Assembly (NCBI GenBank): GCA_900142905.1
Contig: FSRV01000001.1
Location: forward strand, 806,001 to 870,000
Reading direction: 5' to 3'
DNA length: 64,000 bases
Origin: Burkholderia sp. GAS332
Lineage (GTDB): Bacteria; Pseudomonadota; Gammaproteobacteria; Burkholderiales; Burkholderiaceae
The position numbers were made by a program, and so were the translations under genes. Under the pieces are notes generated by a model. That model was given only the letters and a program-made list of their open reading frames with translations, searched no databases and had not been told where the DNA came from. Each line of letters starts with the position of its first letter. The stretch's first letter is position 1. Below, one piece after another: positions 1 to 8,958 of the stretch.

Positions 1-66
1 GATGGCCTGGTAATAGGCGTTGAGCGTATCGGCGGCGGCTTCGAAGATATGGGCAAAACGTGGCAT
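1..66 (-). CDS. N-terminal fragment of an unrecognised protein, cut by the window edge
   Basis: Twenty-two codons run from an ATG at 66-64 to the window edge, beginning MPRFAHIFEAAADTLNAYYQ. It lies downstream of waaF on the same strand, about 180 bases away, so it could belong to the same transcript. The acidic helix-like start (FEAAADTLNAYYQAI) recalls the first helix of NTF2/SnoaL-like small proteins often found beside waaF in Burkholderia, but 22 residues are too few to assign a family. Confidence 0.4.
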   Translation of the reverse strand, partial: MPRFAHIFEAAADTLNAYYQAI

Positions 67-243
67 GGCTCGTCAGTCTCTTGTGCGCGGCGCGCGGTTG
101 CGGGGCAGCGGTCAGCGGGACAGTCCGGAGCACCGGACAATCGCACCCAAGCGCGAGAATGCCCGCGCCGCAAGGCGCAAACATGACGCGACGCGCTCAG
201 GGGCGTGCGGTGTTGCGTGCAAGTATCAGTCGAATCAATCGGT

Positions 244-1269
244 TCAACGTTGCGCGAGCAACATGCCGCGCAAATCGCCGAATACCTGCTCCGCGCTCAG
301 CTGCTTCAGGCAGTTCAGATGCCCGAGCGGACACTCGCGCTGAAAACAGGGACTGCATTCGAGATGAAGCCATTGTACCTTCGCAAGCTCGGACAAGGGC
401 GGCGTGTGGCGCGGATCGGTCGAACCGTACACGGCCACCAGCGGCCGGCGCAGCGCGGCGGCCACATGCATCAGGCCGGAATCGTTGGTAACGACCGCAT
501 TGGCTCGCGAGATCAGCGCGCAAGCCTCGCCCAGTGCGGTCTGGCCGCACAGGTTACGCACGTTCGGCGCCTTGTCGGCGATGGCCTGGGCAAGCGGCGC
601 GTCTTTCGGCGAACCGAGCGCGACGATCTGCGTATACGGGAACGATTGGCCGACCATCTGAGCGAGCGCGGCGAAATGCTCAGGCGGCCAGCGTTTGGCC
701 GGGCCGTACTCGGCACCCGGGCAGAACACCAGCAGCGGTACGCGCGTATCCAGATTGAAGCGCGCGGATACGCGCGAGGCTTCGTTCAGGTCCGCGTCGA
801 GCCGCGGCATCGGCAGGTCGTCGGGGACCTTGGCGCCGGGTGTGTAGGCGAGGGCGGCGTACTGGCCGACCATCGGCGGGCGCTCGTCTTTGCGCGGATT
901 CGCGTGACGCACGTTCAGCAAGCCGTAGCGGCTTTCGCCGGTGTAGCCGATGCGCAGCGGAATGCCCGCCATCCACGGAATCAGCGCTGACTTGAGCGAA
1001 TTCGGCAGGACATAGGCCGCGTCGTAGCCGACATCGCGCAAGTCGCTCGCCAGCTGCCAGCGGCGCAGCATCTGCAGCTTGCCGTGCGCGAGGTCGGTTG
1101 CGTAGACGTCGCGAATCTCGGGCATGCGTTCGAGCACGGGCGCGACCCATGAGGGCGCGACCGCGTCGATCACGATGCGCGGATGCAATTTCACGAGGCG
1201 CGCAAACAGCGGCTGCGCCATCAATGCGTCACCGATCCAGTTCGGTGCGATAACCAACGCGCGACGCAT
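244..1269 (-). CDS. waaF: ADP-heptose:LPS heptosyltransferase II
   Basis: This 341-residue GT9 glycosyltransferase adds the second L-glycero-D-manno-heptose to the lipopolysaccharide inner core on the cytoplasmic face of the inner membrane. Seen in the sequence: the N-terminal donor-side motif IGDALMAQPLF at residues 12-22, the C-terminal GT9 motif TNDSGLMHVAAAL, and the cysteine-rich tail CSPCFQRECPLGHLNCL that is characteristic of WaaF. Length is normal for the family. It lies downstream of the zinc-finger gene, in the same direction as ilvE, an arrangement common in Burkholderia. Confidence 0.95.
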   Translation of the reverse strand: MRRALVIAPNWIGDALMAQPLFARLVKLHPRIVIDAVAPSWVAPVLERMPEIRDVYATDLAHGKLQMLRRWQLASDLRDVGYDAAYVLPNSLKSALIPWMAGIPLRIGYTGESRYGLLNVRHANPRKDERPPMVGQYAALAYTPGAKVPDDLPMPRLDADLNEASRVSARFNLDTRVPLLVFCPGAEYGPAKRWPPEHFAALAQMVGQSFPYTQIVALGSPKDAPLAQAIADKAPNVRNLCGQTALGEACALISRANAVVTNDSGLMHVAAALRRPLVAVYGSTDPRHTPPLSELAKVQWLHLECSPCFQRECPLGHLNCLKQLSAEQVFGDLRGMLLAQR

Positions 1270-1533
1270 CAGAGTGAGTGTCCGGTATCGAAACGAAGCG
1301 CCGCGCGCGCCATGCGCGTGGCGTTCGATTGTGTCAAAGGGGAAAAGCCGCGAGCTTTGCGGTGCGGATCCGGCATGGCCGGCTCCGCCGCGGCTGCGGC
1401 TTGATTGCGAAGCGCTTGCCTGGCCACCCTCTGCTGCAAAAGCAAAGCCGGCCCGTCACATGACGAACCATGCAGCAGGCGCGCCGGCAAAGAGCGCCGC
1501 AAGCGATCAGCGCTCAGTGCGCAATGTTCAAGG

Positions 1534-1728
1534 TTAGTGGCCCTTGACCACTTCGCCGTCGCGCAGCTTGTAGCGGGTGCTGCAATACGGGCATTTCGCT
1601 TCGCCGTGCGTGACGTCGATAAAGACGCGCGGATGCGCGCTCCAGCGCGGCATGGCCGGATTCGGGCAGTACGCCGGCAGATCCTTTGCCGACAGTTCGA
1701 CCAGCGGCATTTCCTTGATTTCGCTCAT
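1534..1728 (-). CDS. Small zinc-finger (zf-CHCC type) protein
   Basis: This 64-residue protein has candidate zinc ligands C21, H32 or H41, C46 and C49 (AKCPYCSTRYKL). This is the zf-CHCC arrangement known from the mitochondrial NDUFS6 family and from small bacterial proteins of unclear function. A start 15 codons upstream is open, but the ATG at 1728 gives the usual family N-terminus (MSEIKEMPLVEL). It sits between ilvE and waaF on the same strand and is probably cotranscribed with them. Its role is not known. Confidence 0.85.
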   Translation of the reverse strand: MSEIKEMPLVELSAKDLPAYCPNPAMPRWSAHPRVFIDVTHGEAKCPYCSTRYKLRDGEVVKGH

Positions 1729-1799
1729 GGGGACTTTCTCAATGTATGCAGGGTGCGTGCGTTGCGCCGGCAACAGGCCGAGGGCCGGCGCAGCGCGCG

Positions 1800-2723
1800 T
1801 TAAATCTTGGTCAGCCAGTGCGCGTACTTGTCGCTCTTGCCGTTGACGATATCGAAGAAGCCTGATTGCAGCTTCTCGGTGATCGGGCCGCGTGCGCCCG
1901 AGCCGATCGTCCGGTTGTCGAGTTCGCGGATCGGCGTGACTTCCGCGGCGGTACCGGTGAAGAATGCTTCGTCGCAGGTATAGACCTCATCACGCGTGAT
2001 GCGCTTTTCGATCACCTGGATGCCCGCGTCGCGCGCCAGCGTGATGACCGTGTCGCGCGTGATGCCGTCGAGGCACGACGACAGATCCGGCGTGTACAGC
2101 TTGCCGTTGTTCACGAGGAAGAAGTTTTCGCCCGAGCCTTCCGACACGTAGCCGTCCACATCCAGCAGCAGCGCTTCGTCGTAACCGTCGGCGATGGCTT
2201 CCTGGTTGGCGAGGATCGAGTTCACGTACCAGCCCGACGCCTTGGCGCGGACCATCGACACATTCACGTGATGGCGCGTGAACGACGAGGTTTTTACGCG
2301 GATGCCCTTGGCAATACCGTCTTCACCGAGGTAAGCGCCCCACGGCCAGGCGGCGATCGCGACGTGGATCGTGTTGCCCTTGGCCGACACGCCGAGCTTT
2401 TCCGAGCCGACCCAGATGATCGGGCGCAGGTAGCAGGATTCCAGCTTGTTGGCGCGGACCACTTCGCACTGCGCGGCTGCCAGCGTTTCGTGGTCGAACG
2501 GCACGTCCATCTGGAAGATCTTGGCCGAGTTCAGGAGACGCTTGGTGTGCTCCTGGAGGCGGAAAATCGCCGTGCCGCCGTCTGCCGTCTTGTAGGCGCG
2601 TACGCCTTCGAAAACGCCCATGCCGTAATGCAGCGTGTGGGTGAGCACGTGGATCTTGGCGTCGCGCCAGTCGATGAGCTTGCCATCCATCCAGATCTTG
2701 CCGTCGCGGTCGGCCATTGACAT
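1800..2723 (-). CDS. ilvE: Branched-chain amino acid aminotransferase
   Basis: This 307-residue fold-type IV PLP enzyme transfers the amino group between glutamate and the 2-keto acids of leucine, isoleucine and valine in the cytoplasm. K161 (in RAKASGWYVNS) is the predicted Schiff-base lysine. The family signature region DGYVSEGSGENFF follows it. The ATG at 2723 is preceded by GGAG at six bases, which favours it over the second ATG two codons on. The 5' leader contains a dispersed repeat (2756-2838) shared with purE. The AzlCD exporter genes are divergent, so this is a branched-chain amino acid neighbourhood. Confidence 0.96.
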   Translation of the reverse strand: MSMADRDGKIWMDGKLIDWRDAKIHVLTHTLHYGMGVFEGVRAYKTADGGTAIFRLQEHTKRLLNSAKIFQMDVPFDHETLAAAQCEVVRANKLESCYLRPIIWVGSEKLGVSAKGNTIHVAIAAWPWGAYLGEDGIAKGIRVKTSSFTRHHVNVSMVRAKASGWYVNSILANQEAIADGYDEALLLDVDGYVSEGSGENFFLVNNGKLYTPDLSSCLDGITRDTVITLARDAGIQVIEKRITRDEVYTCDEAFFTGTAAEVTPIRELDNRTIGSGARGPITEKLQSGFFDIVNGKSDKYAHWLTKI

Positions 2724-2755
2724 ACGATTCTCCAGCAGTGCGTTTGTGAGTGCGT

Positions 2756-2838
2756 GAGTGCCCCCAAACCTGTCGCTTCGCTTCAGGCTCCCCGTGGGGA
2801 CAAGGAAACCCGGGGGTGGCCCGGCGTTTTCTCGTGAG
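2756..2838 (-). repeat. Dispersed leader repeat, copy 1 (upstream of ilvE)
   Basis: Read on the minus strand, this stretch matches the leader of purE (9879-9968). Shared blocks are CGCCGGGCC near one end, a CCCC..GGGG mini-hairpin in the middle, and GAAGCGACAGGTTTGGGGGC near the other. Both copies end about 30 bases before a start codon and point the same way relative to the gene. No reading frame is conserved in it. Confidence 0.7.
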
Positions 2839-2906
2839 GTCTTGCGAAGAGCGTCATTTTAGCGTCTTTTGCACACGAAACGGGCATTTGGCCGCACACC
2901 GGGCGC

Positions 2907-2912
2907 TATAAT
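2907..2912 (+). promoter_or_regulatory. Possible -10 element for azlCD
   Basis: A perfect TATAAT lies about 105 bases before the azlC ATG. No good -35 hexamer sits 16-18 bases upstream (the nearest, TTGGCC, is only 13 away), so this is a tentative promoter in the ilvE/azlC divergent region. Confidence 0.3.
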
Positions 2913-3015
2913 TCGGCGCACGCATAATTCAAATCCGGATGCGCCAGCGGGTGCTTGACGACCTGGCGCCGACCTCCCTTCGTTGCGCTGCCGCTTGGCG
3001 CCCGCGTCTAGCCTC

Positions 3016-3762
3016 ATGCTCGCTCGCCTGTCCGATACCGATCGCCGTGCTTTTCGTGAGGGGGCGCGCGACTATTCGCCCACGCTGATGGCGATATTCT
3101 CCTGGGGGCTCGTCACCGGCATTGCGATGAGCAAGTCCGTGCTCACGCTGCCTCAGGCGCTCACCATGTCGCTGCTGTGCTACGCCGGTTCGTCGCAACT
3201 GGCCGTGCTGCCGCTGCTTGCCGCCAAGCTGCCGATCTGGACCGTGCTGCTCACGGCCGCCATGGTCAATACGCGTTTCGTGATCTTCAGCGCCGGTCTC
3301 GCGCCGCATTTTTCCTATCTGCCGATGTGGCGGCGCATCGTGCTGGGCTACTTCAACGGCGACGTGATCTATCTGCTGTTCCAGAAGAAGAGCTTCCAGA
3401 CCGGTTACGTGCCGGGCAAGGAGGCGTACTTCTGGGGCATGGCGGCGTGCAGCTGGCTCTCGTGGCAGGTGTCGTCGATCGTCGGCATCCTGCTGGCGAG
3501 CCTGATTCCGGACAACTGGGGCCTCGCGCTCGCGGGCACGCTGGCGCTGCTGCCCATCATGGTGTCGGCAATCGCCACGCGTTCCACGCTGGTTGCGGTC
3601 AGCATCGCTGGCCTCGTGTCGCTGCTCGCTTTCGACCTGCCGTACCGGCTTGCGCTGCCGCTCGCGGTGATCGCGGCGATTGTCGCGGGCAGCGCCGCCG
3701 ATCTGATGGTCGAGCGCGCCGATTTGCGCCGCATCCGTAACAGCGCCGGAGATTCCCCATGA
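3016..3762 (+). CDS. azlC: AzlC-family branched-chain amino acid exporter, large subunit
   Basis: This 248-residue hydrophobic protein carries the AzlC/YgaZ signature near its N-terminus (FREGARDYSPTLMAIFSWGL) and several predicted membrane helices. With the small AzlD subunit it forms an inner-membrane exporter of branched-chain and related amino acids. The ATG at 3016 was chosen. A TTG at 2983 is also open, but it would add an atypical basic leader. The gene overlaps azlD by four bases (ATGA), so the two are translationally coupled, and it is divergent from ilvE. Confidence 0.88.
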   Translation: MLARLSDTDRRAFREGARDYSPTLMAIFSWGLVTGIAMSKSVLTLPQALTMSLLCYAGSSQLAVLPLLAAKLPIWTVLLTAAMVNTRFVIFSAGLAPHFSYLPMWRRIVLGYFNGDVIYLLFQKKSFQTGYVPGKEAYFWGMAACSWLSWQVSSIVGILLASLIPDNWGLALAGTLALLPIMVSAIATRSTLVAVSIAGLVSLLAFDLPYRLALPLAVIAAIVAGSAADLMVERADLRRIRNSAGDSP

Positions 3763-4082
3763 CGTCCACGCAGATCTGGCTGGCCATTATCGGCATGACT
3801 TTCGTCACCGCGGTGACACGCGCCATGTTTCTAATCGGCGGCGAGCGCACGGTTTTGCCGGCGCGCGTGCAGCGGATGCTGCGTTATGCGCCGGCCGCGG
3901 CGCTCGCCGCCGTCGTGCTGCCCGATGTGCTGGCGACGCCGGACGGGCTCTCGTTCGCGCCGTCGAACCACGAGTTTTACGCGACGCTGGCCGGTCTCGC
4001 GTGGTTTTTGTGGCGACGCACCATGCTTGGCACGATTGTGGTGGGAATGGTCGTGTTCACGCTCCTGCGGCTCTTCATGTGA
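3759..4082 (+). CDS. azlD: AzlD-family branched-chain amino acid exporter, small subunit
   Basis: This 107-residue, very hydrophobic protein has the AzlD features TRAMFLIGGERTVLP near the N-terminus and LRYAPAAALAAVVLPD in the middle, with about four predicted membrane helices. It starts inside the last codons of azlC and is the obligate partner of that permease. The following 272 bases before pgk hold no supported gene. Confidence 0.88.
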   Translation: MTSTQIWLAIIGMTFVTAVTRAMFLIGGERTVLPARVQRMLRYAPAAALAAVVLPDVLATPDGLSFAPSNHEFYATLAGLAWFLWRRTMLGTIVVGMVVFTLLRLFM

Positions 4083-4180
4083 TTGATTGGGTTGAAAATG
4101 CTGCGTCGCAACATGCGCGGCGCATTCTTCAAATACGGGACATTCGCCCGGTTGCGGGTCAGAAGGCAGTGTGGATCAGT

Positions 4181-4186
4181 TAAAAT
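4181..4186 (+). promoter_or_regulatory. Weak candidate -10 element for pgk
   Basis: TAAAAT lies about 170 bases before the pgk ATG in the azlD-pgk gap. The best upstream hexamer, TTGCGG at 4152-4157, is 23 bases away, which is too far for a standard promoter. The site is recorded only as a possibility. Confidence 0.2.
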
Positions 4187-4354
4187 ACTCGTTTCCGGGA
4201 TAAGCGCGCCGGTGCACGGCGCGACAGCCGCGGCCCTGCCGCCGGGGCCCGATTCAGTGGAGCCGCTGCCGTGCCGAAGCGCTGGAGTTTGCCGCGCTGG
4301 AGGCCCAGCGCGTCGTCCGCCACCGCCTTCTCATCAACTCGCACACACACGCCC

Positions 4355-5548
4355 ATGAACAAGGTATTGCGTCTCTCCGATCTGATCGCCGAAGGCAAGC
4401 TATCCGGCAAACGCGTGTTCATCCGCGCCGATCTGAACGTGCCGCAGGACGACCAAGGCAACATCACCGAAGACACCCGTATCCGCGCCTCCGTGCCGGC
4501 TATCAAGGCCGCGCTGGACGCAGGCGCCGCCGTGATGGTCACGTCGCACCTGGGCCGCCCGACCGAAGGTGATTTCAAGCCGGAAGACTCGCTTGCACCG
4601 GTCGCGAAGCGCCTCGCCGAACTGCTCGGCCGTGACGTGCCGCTGGTCGCCAACTGGGTCGAAAACGGCGTGAACGTCGTGCCGGGCCAGGTCGTGCTGC
4701 TGGAAAACTGCCGCGTCAACAAGGGCGAAAAGAAGGATTCCGACGAGCTCGCGCAGAAAATGGCGAAGCTTTGCGACATCTACGTGAACGATGCATTCGG
4801 CACCGCGCACCGCGCCGAAGCCACTACGCACGGCATCGCCAAGTACGCGCCGATCGCATGCGCCGGCCCGCTGCTCGCTGCTGAACTCGAAGCGCTCGGC
4901 AAGGCGCTGGGCGCGCCGAAGCGCCCGCTGGTGGCGATCGTCGCCGGTTCGAAGGTGTCCACCAAGCTGACCATTCTGAAGTCGCTCGCTGACAAGGTTG
5001 ACCAGCTGATCGTGGGCGGCGGCATCGCCAATACGTTCATGCTGGCGGCCGGCCTGAAGATCGGCAAGTCGCTCGCCGAAGCCGATCTGGTGAACGAAGC
5101 CAAGGCCATCATCGACGCGGCGAAAGCCCGCGGCGCCTCCGTGCCGATCCCGACCGACGTGGTCACGGCGAAAGAATTCTCGCCGACCGCCAAGGCCGAA
5201 GTGAAGGCCGTCGCGGATGTTCAAGACGACGACCTGATCCTCGACATCGGACCGGAAACCGCCAAGGTGCTCGCCGCACAACTGGAAAAAGCCGGCACGA
5301 TTGTGTGGAACGGCCCGGTCGGCGTGTTCGAATTCGATCAGTTTGGCAACGGCACCAAGACGCTGGCTGACGCGATCGCCAAGTCGTCGGCGTTCTCGAT
5401 TGCAGGCGGCGGCGACACGCTCGCGGCCATTGCCAAATACGGCATCCAGGACAAAGTCAGCTACATCTCGACGGGCGGCGGTGCCTTCCTCGAGTTCCTG
5501 GAGGGCAAGACACTGCCCGCAGTCGCTGTTCTGGAATCGCGGGCTTAA
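4355..5548 (+). CDS. pgk: Phosphoglycerate kinase
   Basis: This 397-residue enzyme interconverts 1,3-bisphosphoglycerate plus ADP and 3-phosphoglycerate plus ATP in the cytoplasm. Visible hallmarks are the N-terminal substrate-binding region ([11 protein letters not shown], then [10 protein letters not shown]), the hinge and ADP-binding segments ([13 protein letters not shown]) and the C-terminal GGGDTLAAI loop. The ATG at 4355 gives the standard length, although an in-frame open stretch continues upstream. It is the first of three glycolytic genes in order (pgk, pyk, fba). Confidence 0.98.
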   Translation: MNKVLRLSDLIAEGKLSGKRVFIRADLNVPQDDQGNITEDTRIRASVPAIKAALDAGAAVMVTSHLGRPTEGDFKPEDSLAPVAKRLAELLGRDVPLVANWVENGVNVVPGQVVLLENCRVNKGEKKDSDELAQKMAKLCDIYVNDAFGTAHRAEATTHGIAKYAPIACAGPLLAAELEALGKALGAPKRPLVAIVAGSKVSTKLTILKSLADKVDQLIVGGGIANTFMLAAGLKIGKSLAEADLVNEAKAIIDAAKARGASVPIPTDVVTAKEFSPTAKAEVKAVADVQDDDLILDIGPETAKVLAAQLEKAGTIVWNGPVGVFEFDQFGNGTKTLADAIAKSSAFSIAGGGDTLAAIAKYGIQDKVSYISTGGGAFLEFLEGKTLPAVAVLESRA

Positions 5549-5996
5549 CGTGGTGACGCGCTCCCCCTCAGCGAAGTCTGCAAAAGCCCGCGGCAACAAG
5601 TCGCCGCGCAACACCGCAGCAGCAACGGCAGGGGAGCGCGAAGCGCGCTCCGCCGCCACGACGGCCGCGGCCGAATCGGTTGAATCTGTTGAAGTTGTTA
5701 TTGCGCAGCAGGAAGAATCCGGGTCGCCCCTCGCGCTCGCGGAGTTGACCACTGCCAGCGAGGTAGCGGAATTGTCCACCGGACAAGCCGCTCACTCGCC
5801 GGCAGAACTCCCGGACCAAGAGGTCGCACTCGCACCCCCACCGGCACCCCCCGTGCTGGTGTCGAACACCGCTTCACCCCATAAAGCGACGCTGGTTTCA
5901 ACCGGCGCGCAGCCCCCCGTAGCACCCTTCGGTGCGCAGCCTCCGCATCCGACTCGCAGCGCTCATTCCAGCGATCCCATCCAGACGAGGAGACTC
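5549..5996 (+). other. pgk-pyk spacer, open in the pyk frame, low-complexity if translated
   Basis: These 448 bases separate pgk from pyk. The pyk frame has no stop across the whole spacer. If read from the GTG codons at about 5550-5555 it would give roughly 148 residues rich in Ala, Ser, Pro and Glu (SAATTAAAESVESVEVVIAQ, APPPAPPVLVS) with no domain. The strong GAGGAG before the pyk ATG argues that translation normally begins there. I see no clear terminator or promoter in it. Confidence 0.35.
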
Positions 5997-7433
5997 ATGC
6001 ATCGCGCTACCAAGATTGTCGCTACCATCGGACCGGCTTCCAGCACGCCGGAAATTCTGCTGCAAATGATTCGAGCAGGGTTGGACGTGGTGCGGCTCAA
6101 TTTCTCGCACGGCACCGCCGACGACCACCGCCAGCGCGCCGAATTCGTGCGCGAGGCGGCCCGCCAGGCTGGCCGTGAAGTCGCCATCATGGCCGACCTG
6201 CAAGGCCCGAAGATCCGGGTCGGTAAATTCGAAAACGGCAAGATCATGCTGGTCGCCGGCGAGTCGTTCGTGCTCGACGCCGAGTGCGAACTCGGCAACG
6301 AACAACGCGCCGGTCTCGACTACAAAGACCTGCCGCGTGACCTGAAACCGGGCGACGTGCTGTTGCTCAACGACGGCCTGATCGTGCTGGACGTCACACG
6401 CGTGATCGGCAGCGAGATCCACACCACCGTGAAAATCGGCGGCGAGCTGTCGAATAACAAGGGTATCAACCGCCAGGGCGGCGGCCTGTCGGCGCCGGCG
6501 CTGACCGCGAAAGACATGGAAGACATCCGCACGGCGATGTCGCTCGGCGTGGATTTCGTGGCGGTATCGTTCCCCAAGAACGCCACCGACATGGAAATGG
6601 CCCGCCAGCTCGCGAACATCGCGGGCGCGCCGTACGGCATCAAGCCGAAGATGATCGCCAAGATCGAGCGTGCGGAAGCGATTCCGGCGCTGCAAGGCAT
6701 CCTCGACGCGTCGGACGGCATCATGGTCGCGCGTGGCGATCTGGCCGTGGAAGTGGGGAATGCCGCAGTTCCTGCGCTGCAAAAGCGCATGATCCGTATG
6801 GCGCGTGAATCGAACAAGTTCGTGATCACCGCGACCCAGATGATGGAGTCGATGATCTACGCGCCGGTGCCGACCCGCGCCGAAGTGTCGGACGTTGCCA
6901 ACGCGGTGCTGGACGGCACGGACGCGGTGATGCTGTCGGCCGAATCCGCAGCGGGCAAGTACCCGGTGCAGACCATCGAAACGATGGCGGCGATTTGCGT
7001 GGAAGCGGAGAAGTCGGAGCAGTCGGAACTGGATAAGGATTTCCTCGACCGCACGTTCACGCGAATCGACCAGTCCATCGCCATGGGGGCGTTGTTCACG
7101 GCGTTCCACCTGGGCGCGAAGGCGATCGTCGCGTTGACGGAATCGGGTTCGACCGCGCTGTGGATGTCGCGTCACTGGACGCATGTGCCGATTTTCGCGC
7201 TCACGCCGCGCGTCGGCAGCGAGCGGGCCATGGCGATCTACCGCAATGTCACGTCGCTGCATCTGGATACCAGCAGCGACCGCGACACCGCGTTGCAGCA
7301 GGCGCTGGAAACCGTGGTCAGCAAGGGTTACGCGTCGCACGGCGACATGGTGGTGCTGACCGTCGGCGAGCCGATGGGCCAGGCAGGCGGCACGAACACG
7401 CTGAAAATCGTGCGTGTCGGCGAGCCGTATTGA
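5997..7433 (+). CDS. pyk: Pyruvate kinase
   Basis: This 478-residue enzyme transfers phosphate from phosphoenolpyruvate to ADP, the last step of glycolysis. The catalytic lysine and acid lie in KMIAKIERAEAI, the metal-binding aspartate region is DGIMVARGDLAVEVG, and the TQMMESMI helix follows. The start ATG is preceded by GAGGAG at six bases. An in-frame open stretch upstream could in principle lengthen the protein, but the start used matches the family N-terminus (HRATKIVATIGPAS). Confidence 0.97.
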   Translation: MHRATKIVATIGPASSTPEILLQMIRAGLDVVRLNFSHGTADDHRQRAEFVREAARQAGREVAIMADLQGPKIRVGKFENGKIMLVAGESFVLDAECELGNEQRAGLDYKDLPRDLKPGDVLLLNDGLIVLDVTRVIGSEIHTTVKIGGELSNNKGINRQGGGLSAPALTAKDMEDIRTAMSLGVDFVAVSFPKNATDMEMARQLANIAGAPYGIKPKMIAKIERAEAIPALQGILDASDGIMVARGDLAVEVGNAAVPALQKRMIRMARESNKFVITATQMMESMIYAPVPTRAEVSDVANAVLDGTDAVMLSAESAAGKYPVQTIETMAAICVEAEKSEQSELDKDFLDRTFTRIDQSIAMGALFTAFHLGAKAIVALTESGSTALWMSRHWTHVPIFALTPRVGSERAMAIYRNVTSLHLDTSSDRDTALQQALETVVSKGYASHGDMVVLTVGEPMGQAGGTNTLKIVRVGEPY

Positions 7434-7482
7434 TTTGATTTAGCAGCAGTGACACTGCTCGATCGGCGCGCTCTGCGTGGGA

Positions 7483-7561
7483 CCAGAGTAGGCGCTAAAG
7501 CGCCAACTCTGGCCGACCGCGTTGCATGGGGCCAGAGTAAGCGCTAAAGCGCCAACTCTGG
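7483..7561. repeat. Two tandem 30-bp palindromes after pyk
   Basis: Copies at 7483-7512 and 7532-7561 are identical except for one base and have a 49-base period. Each is a nested hairpin: CCAGAGT pairs with ACTCTGG outside, and GGCGCT pairs with AGCGCC inside, around a short AA loop. Copy 2 has one base change in the inner arm. Flanking bases (TGCRTGGG before, GGCCGAC after) are also repeated. The pair resembles a REP-type element. It lies in the 328-base pyk-fba gap, and no T-run follows, so it is not a classic terminator. Confidence 0.75.
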
Positions 7562-7761
7562 CCGACACAGGCTTGATTGAGCGAAGCAGGCTGTCATGCC
7601 CCGCGAGAGGCGGCGCACAGACTCCAATTGCGCGTGCGGCGAAGGTCCGCAAGTGACGCGCTTTAGGGCATGTGTGAACGGGTATGCAGCTTGCGTCGCG
7701 ATAAAATCGCCAAAAAAGATGCCGACGGCACAGAATTCGTTTCAATCTAAGGAGTTACAGC

Positions 7762-8826
7762 ATGCCTCTCGTATCAATGCGTCAACTGCTGGACCATGCC
7801 GCCGAAAACGGTTATGGCATTCCGGCATTCAACGTGAACAACCTGGAGCAAGTGCAGGCGATCATGGCCGCGGCCGACAAGGTCAACGCCCCGGTCATCA
7901 TGCAGGCATCGGCCGGCGCGCGTAAGTACGCGGGTGAGCCGTTCCTGCGTCACCTGATCGAAGCAGCGGTGGAATCGTATCCGCACATTCCGGTCGTGAT
8001 GCACCAGGACCACGGCCAGTCGCCGGCGGTCTGTATGGCAGCGATCCGCAGCGGTTTCACCAGCGTGATGATGGACGGTTCGCTCGAAGCTGACGGCAAA
8101 ACGGTCGCATCGTACGAGTACAACGTCGAAGTCTCGCGCAAAGTGGTTGAAGCGGCGCACTCGATCGGGATCACGGTGGAAGCGGAACTGGGCGTGCTCG
8201 GTTCGCTGGAAACCATGAAGGGCGACAAGGAAGACGGCCACGGCGCGGAAGGTACGATGACCCGCGAACAACTGCTGACCGACCCGGAGCAGGCTGCCGA
8301 CTTCGTCAAGCGCACGCAATGCGACGCGCTCGCAATCGCGATTGGTACGTCGCATGGCGCGTACAAGTTCAGCAAGAAGCCCACGGGCGACATTCTGTCG
8401 ATCCAGCGCATCAAGGAAATTCACCAGCGCATTCCGAATACGCACCTGGTGATGCACGGTTCGTCGTCGGTGCCGCAGGAACTGCTCGCGGAAATCCGCG
8501 AATTCGGCGGCGACATGAAGGAAACTTACGGTGTGCCGGTCGAAGAAATCCAGGAAGGCATCAAGCACGGCGTGCGCAAGGTCAACATCGACACCGACCT
8601 GCGTCTGGCGATCACCGGCGCGATCCGCCGCTACATGGCGACCAATCCGGGCAAGTTCGATCCGCGCGACTACCTGAAGCCGGCGCGCGAAGCGGCGATG
8701 AAGATCTGTCTCGAGCGCTTCACGCAATTCGGCTGCGAAGGCCAGGCAGGCAAGATCAAGCCGGTTTCGCTTGATAAAATCGCGGAGAAGTACAAATCGG
8801 GCGACCTCGCGCAAGTCGTCCGCTAA
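7762..8826 (+). CDS. fba: Fructose-bisphosphate aldolase, class II
   Basis: This 354-residue zinc-dependent aldolase cleaves fructose 1,6-bisphosphate to the two triose phosphates and also works in gluconeogenesis. Zinc-ligand and active-site regions are visible: [31 protein letters not shown] and [10 protein letters not shown]. The sequence is of the subtype often called Calvin-cycle type, although no other Calvin-cycle gene is present here. A strong AAGGAG lies nine bases before the ATG. Two terminator hairpins follow. Confidence 0.97.
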   Translation: MPLVSMRQLLDHAAENGYGIPAFNVNNLEQVQAIMAAADKVNAPVIMQASAGARKYAGEPFLRHLIEAAVESYPHIPVVMHQDHGQSPAVCMAAIRSGFTSVMMDGSLEADGKTVASYEYNVEVSRKVVEAAHSIGITVEAELGVLGSLETMKGDKEDGHGAEGTMTREQLLTDPEQAADFVKRTQCDALAIAIGTSHGAYKFSKKPTGDILSIQRIKEIHQRIPNTHLVMHGSSSVPQELLAEIREFGGDMKETYGVPVEEIQEGIKHGVRKVNIDTDLRLAITGAIRRYMATNPGKFDPRDYLKPAREAAMKICLERFTQFGCEGQAGKIKPVSLDKIAEKYKSGDLAQVVR

Positions 8827-8844
8827 GCTATAAGCACGCTCAAC

Positions 8845-8864
8845 ACCTGGCCGAAAGGCCAGGT
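8845..8864 (+). terminator. Hairpin after fba
   Basis: A perfect 8-bp stem (ACCTGGCC / GGCCAGGT) closed by a GAAA tetraloop lies 18 bases after the fba stop, followed by a mixed T-rich TGTCGTT. Confidence 0.65.
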
Positions 8865-8875
8865 TGTCGTTCGAT

Positions 8876-8914
8876 CGCCGTTCCCGCATCATCCGGGGAA
8901 CGGCGTTTCCCTTT
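8876..8914 (+). terminator. Second rho-independent terminator after fba
   Basis: A 10-bp stem (CGCCGTTCCC / GGGAACGGCG, 8876-8885 and 8896-8905) is followed by TTTCCCTTTT. It separates the glycolytic genes from purC. Confidence 0.75.
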
Positions 8915-8958
8915 TGTTCCGGTCATACTTTTTGCCCCACTTTTAGCGAACCACGACG

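Noticed and set aside
2887..2912. A full promoter with -35 TTGGCC and -10 TATAAT before azlC
   Set aside because: The spacer is only 13 bases, so only the -10 was kept as a tentative feature.
5898..7340. Long open frame on the minus strand opposite pyk (480 codons)
   Set aside because: It is an Arg/His-rich antisense shadow of pyk, as expected in GC-rich DNA. The plus strand encodes a full conserved enzyme.
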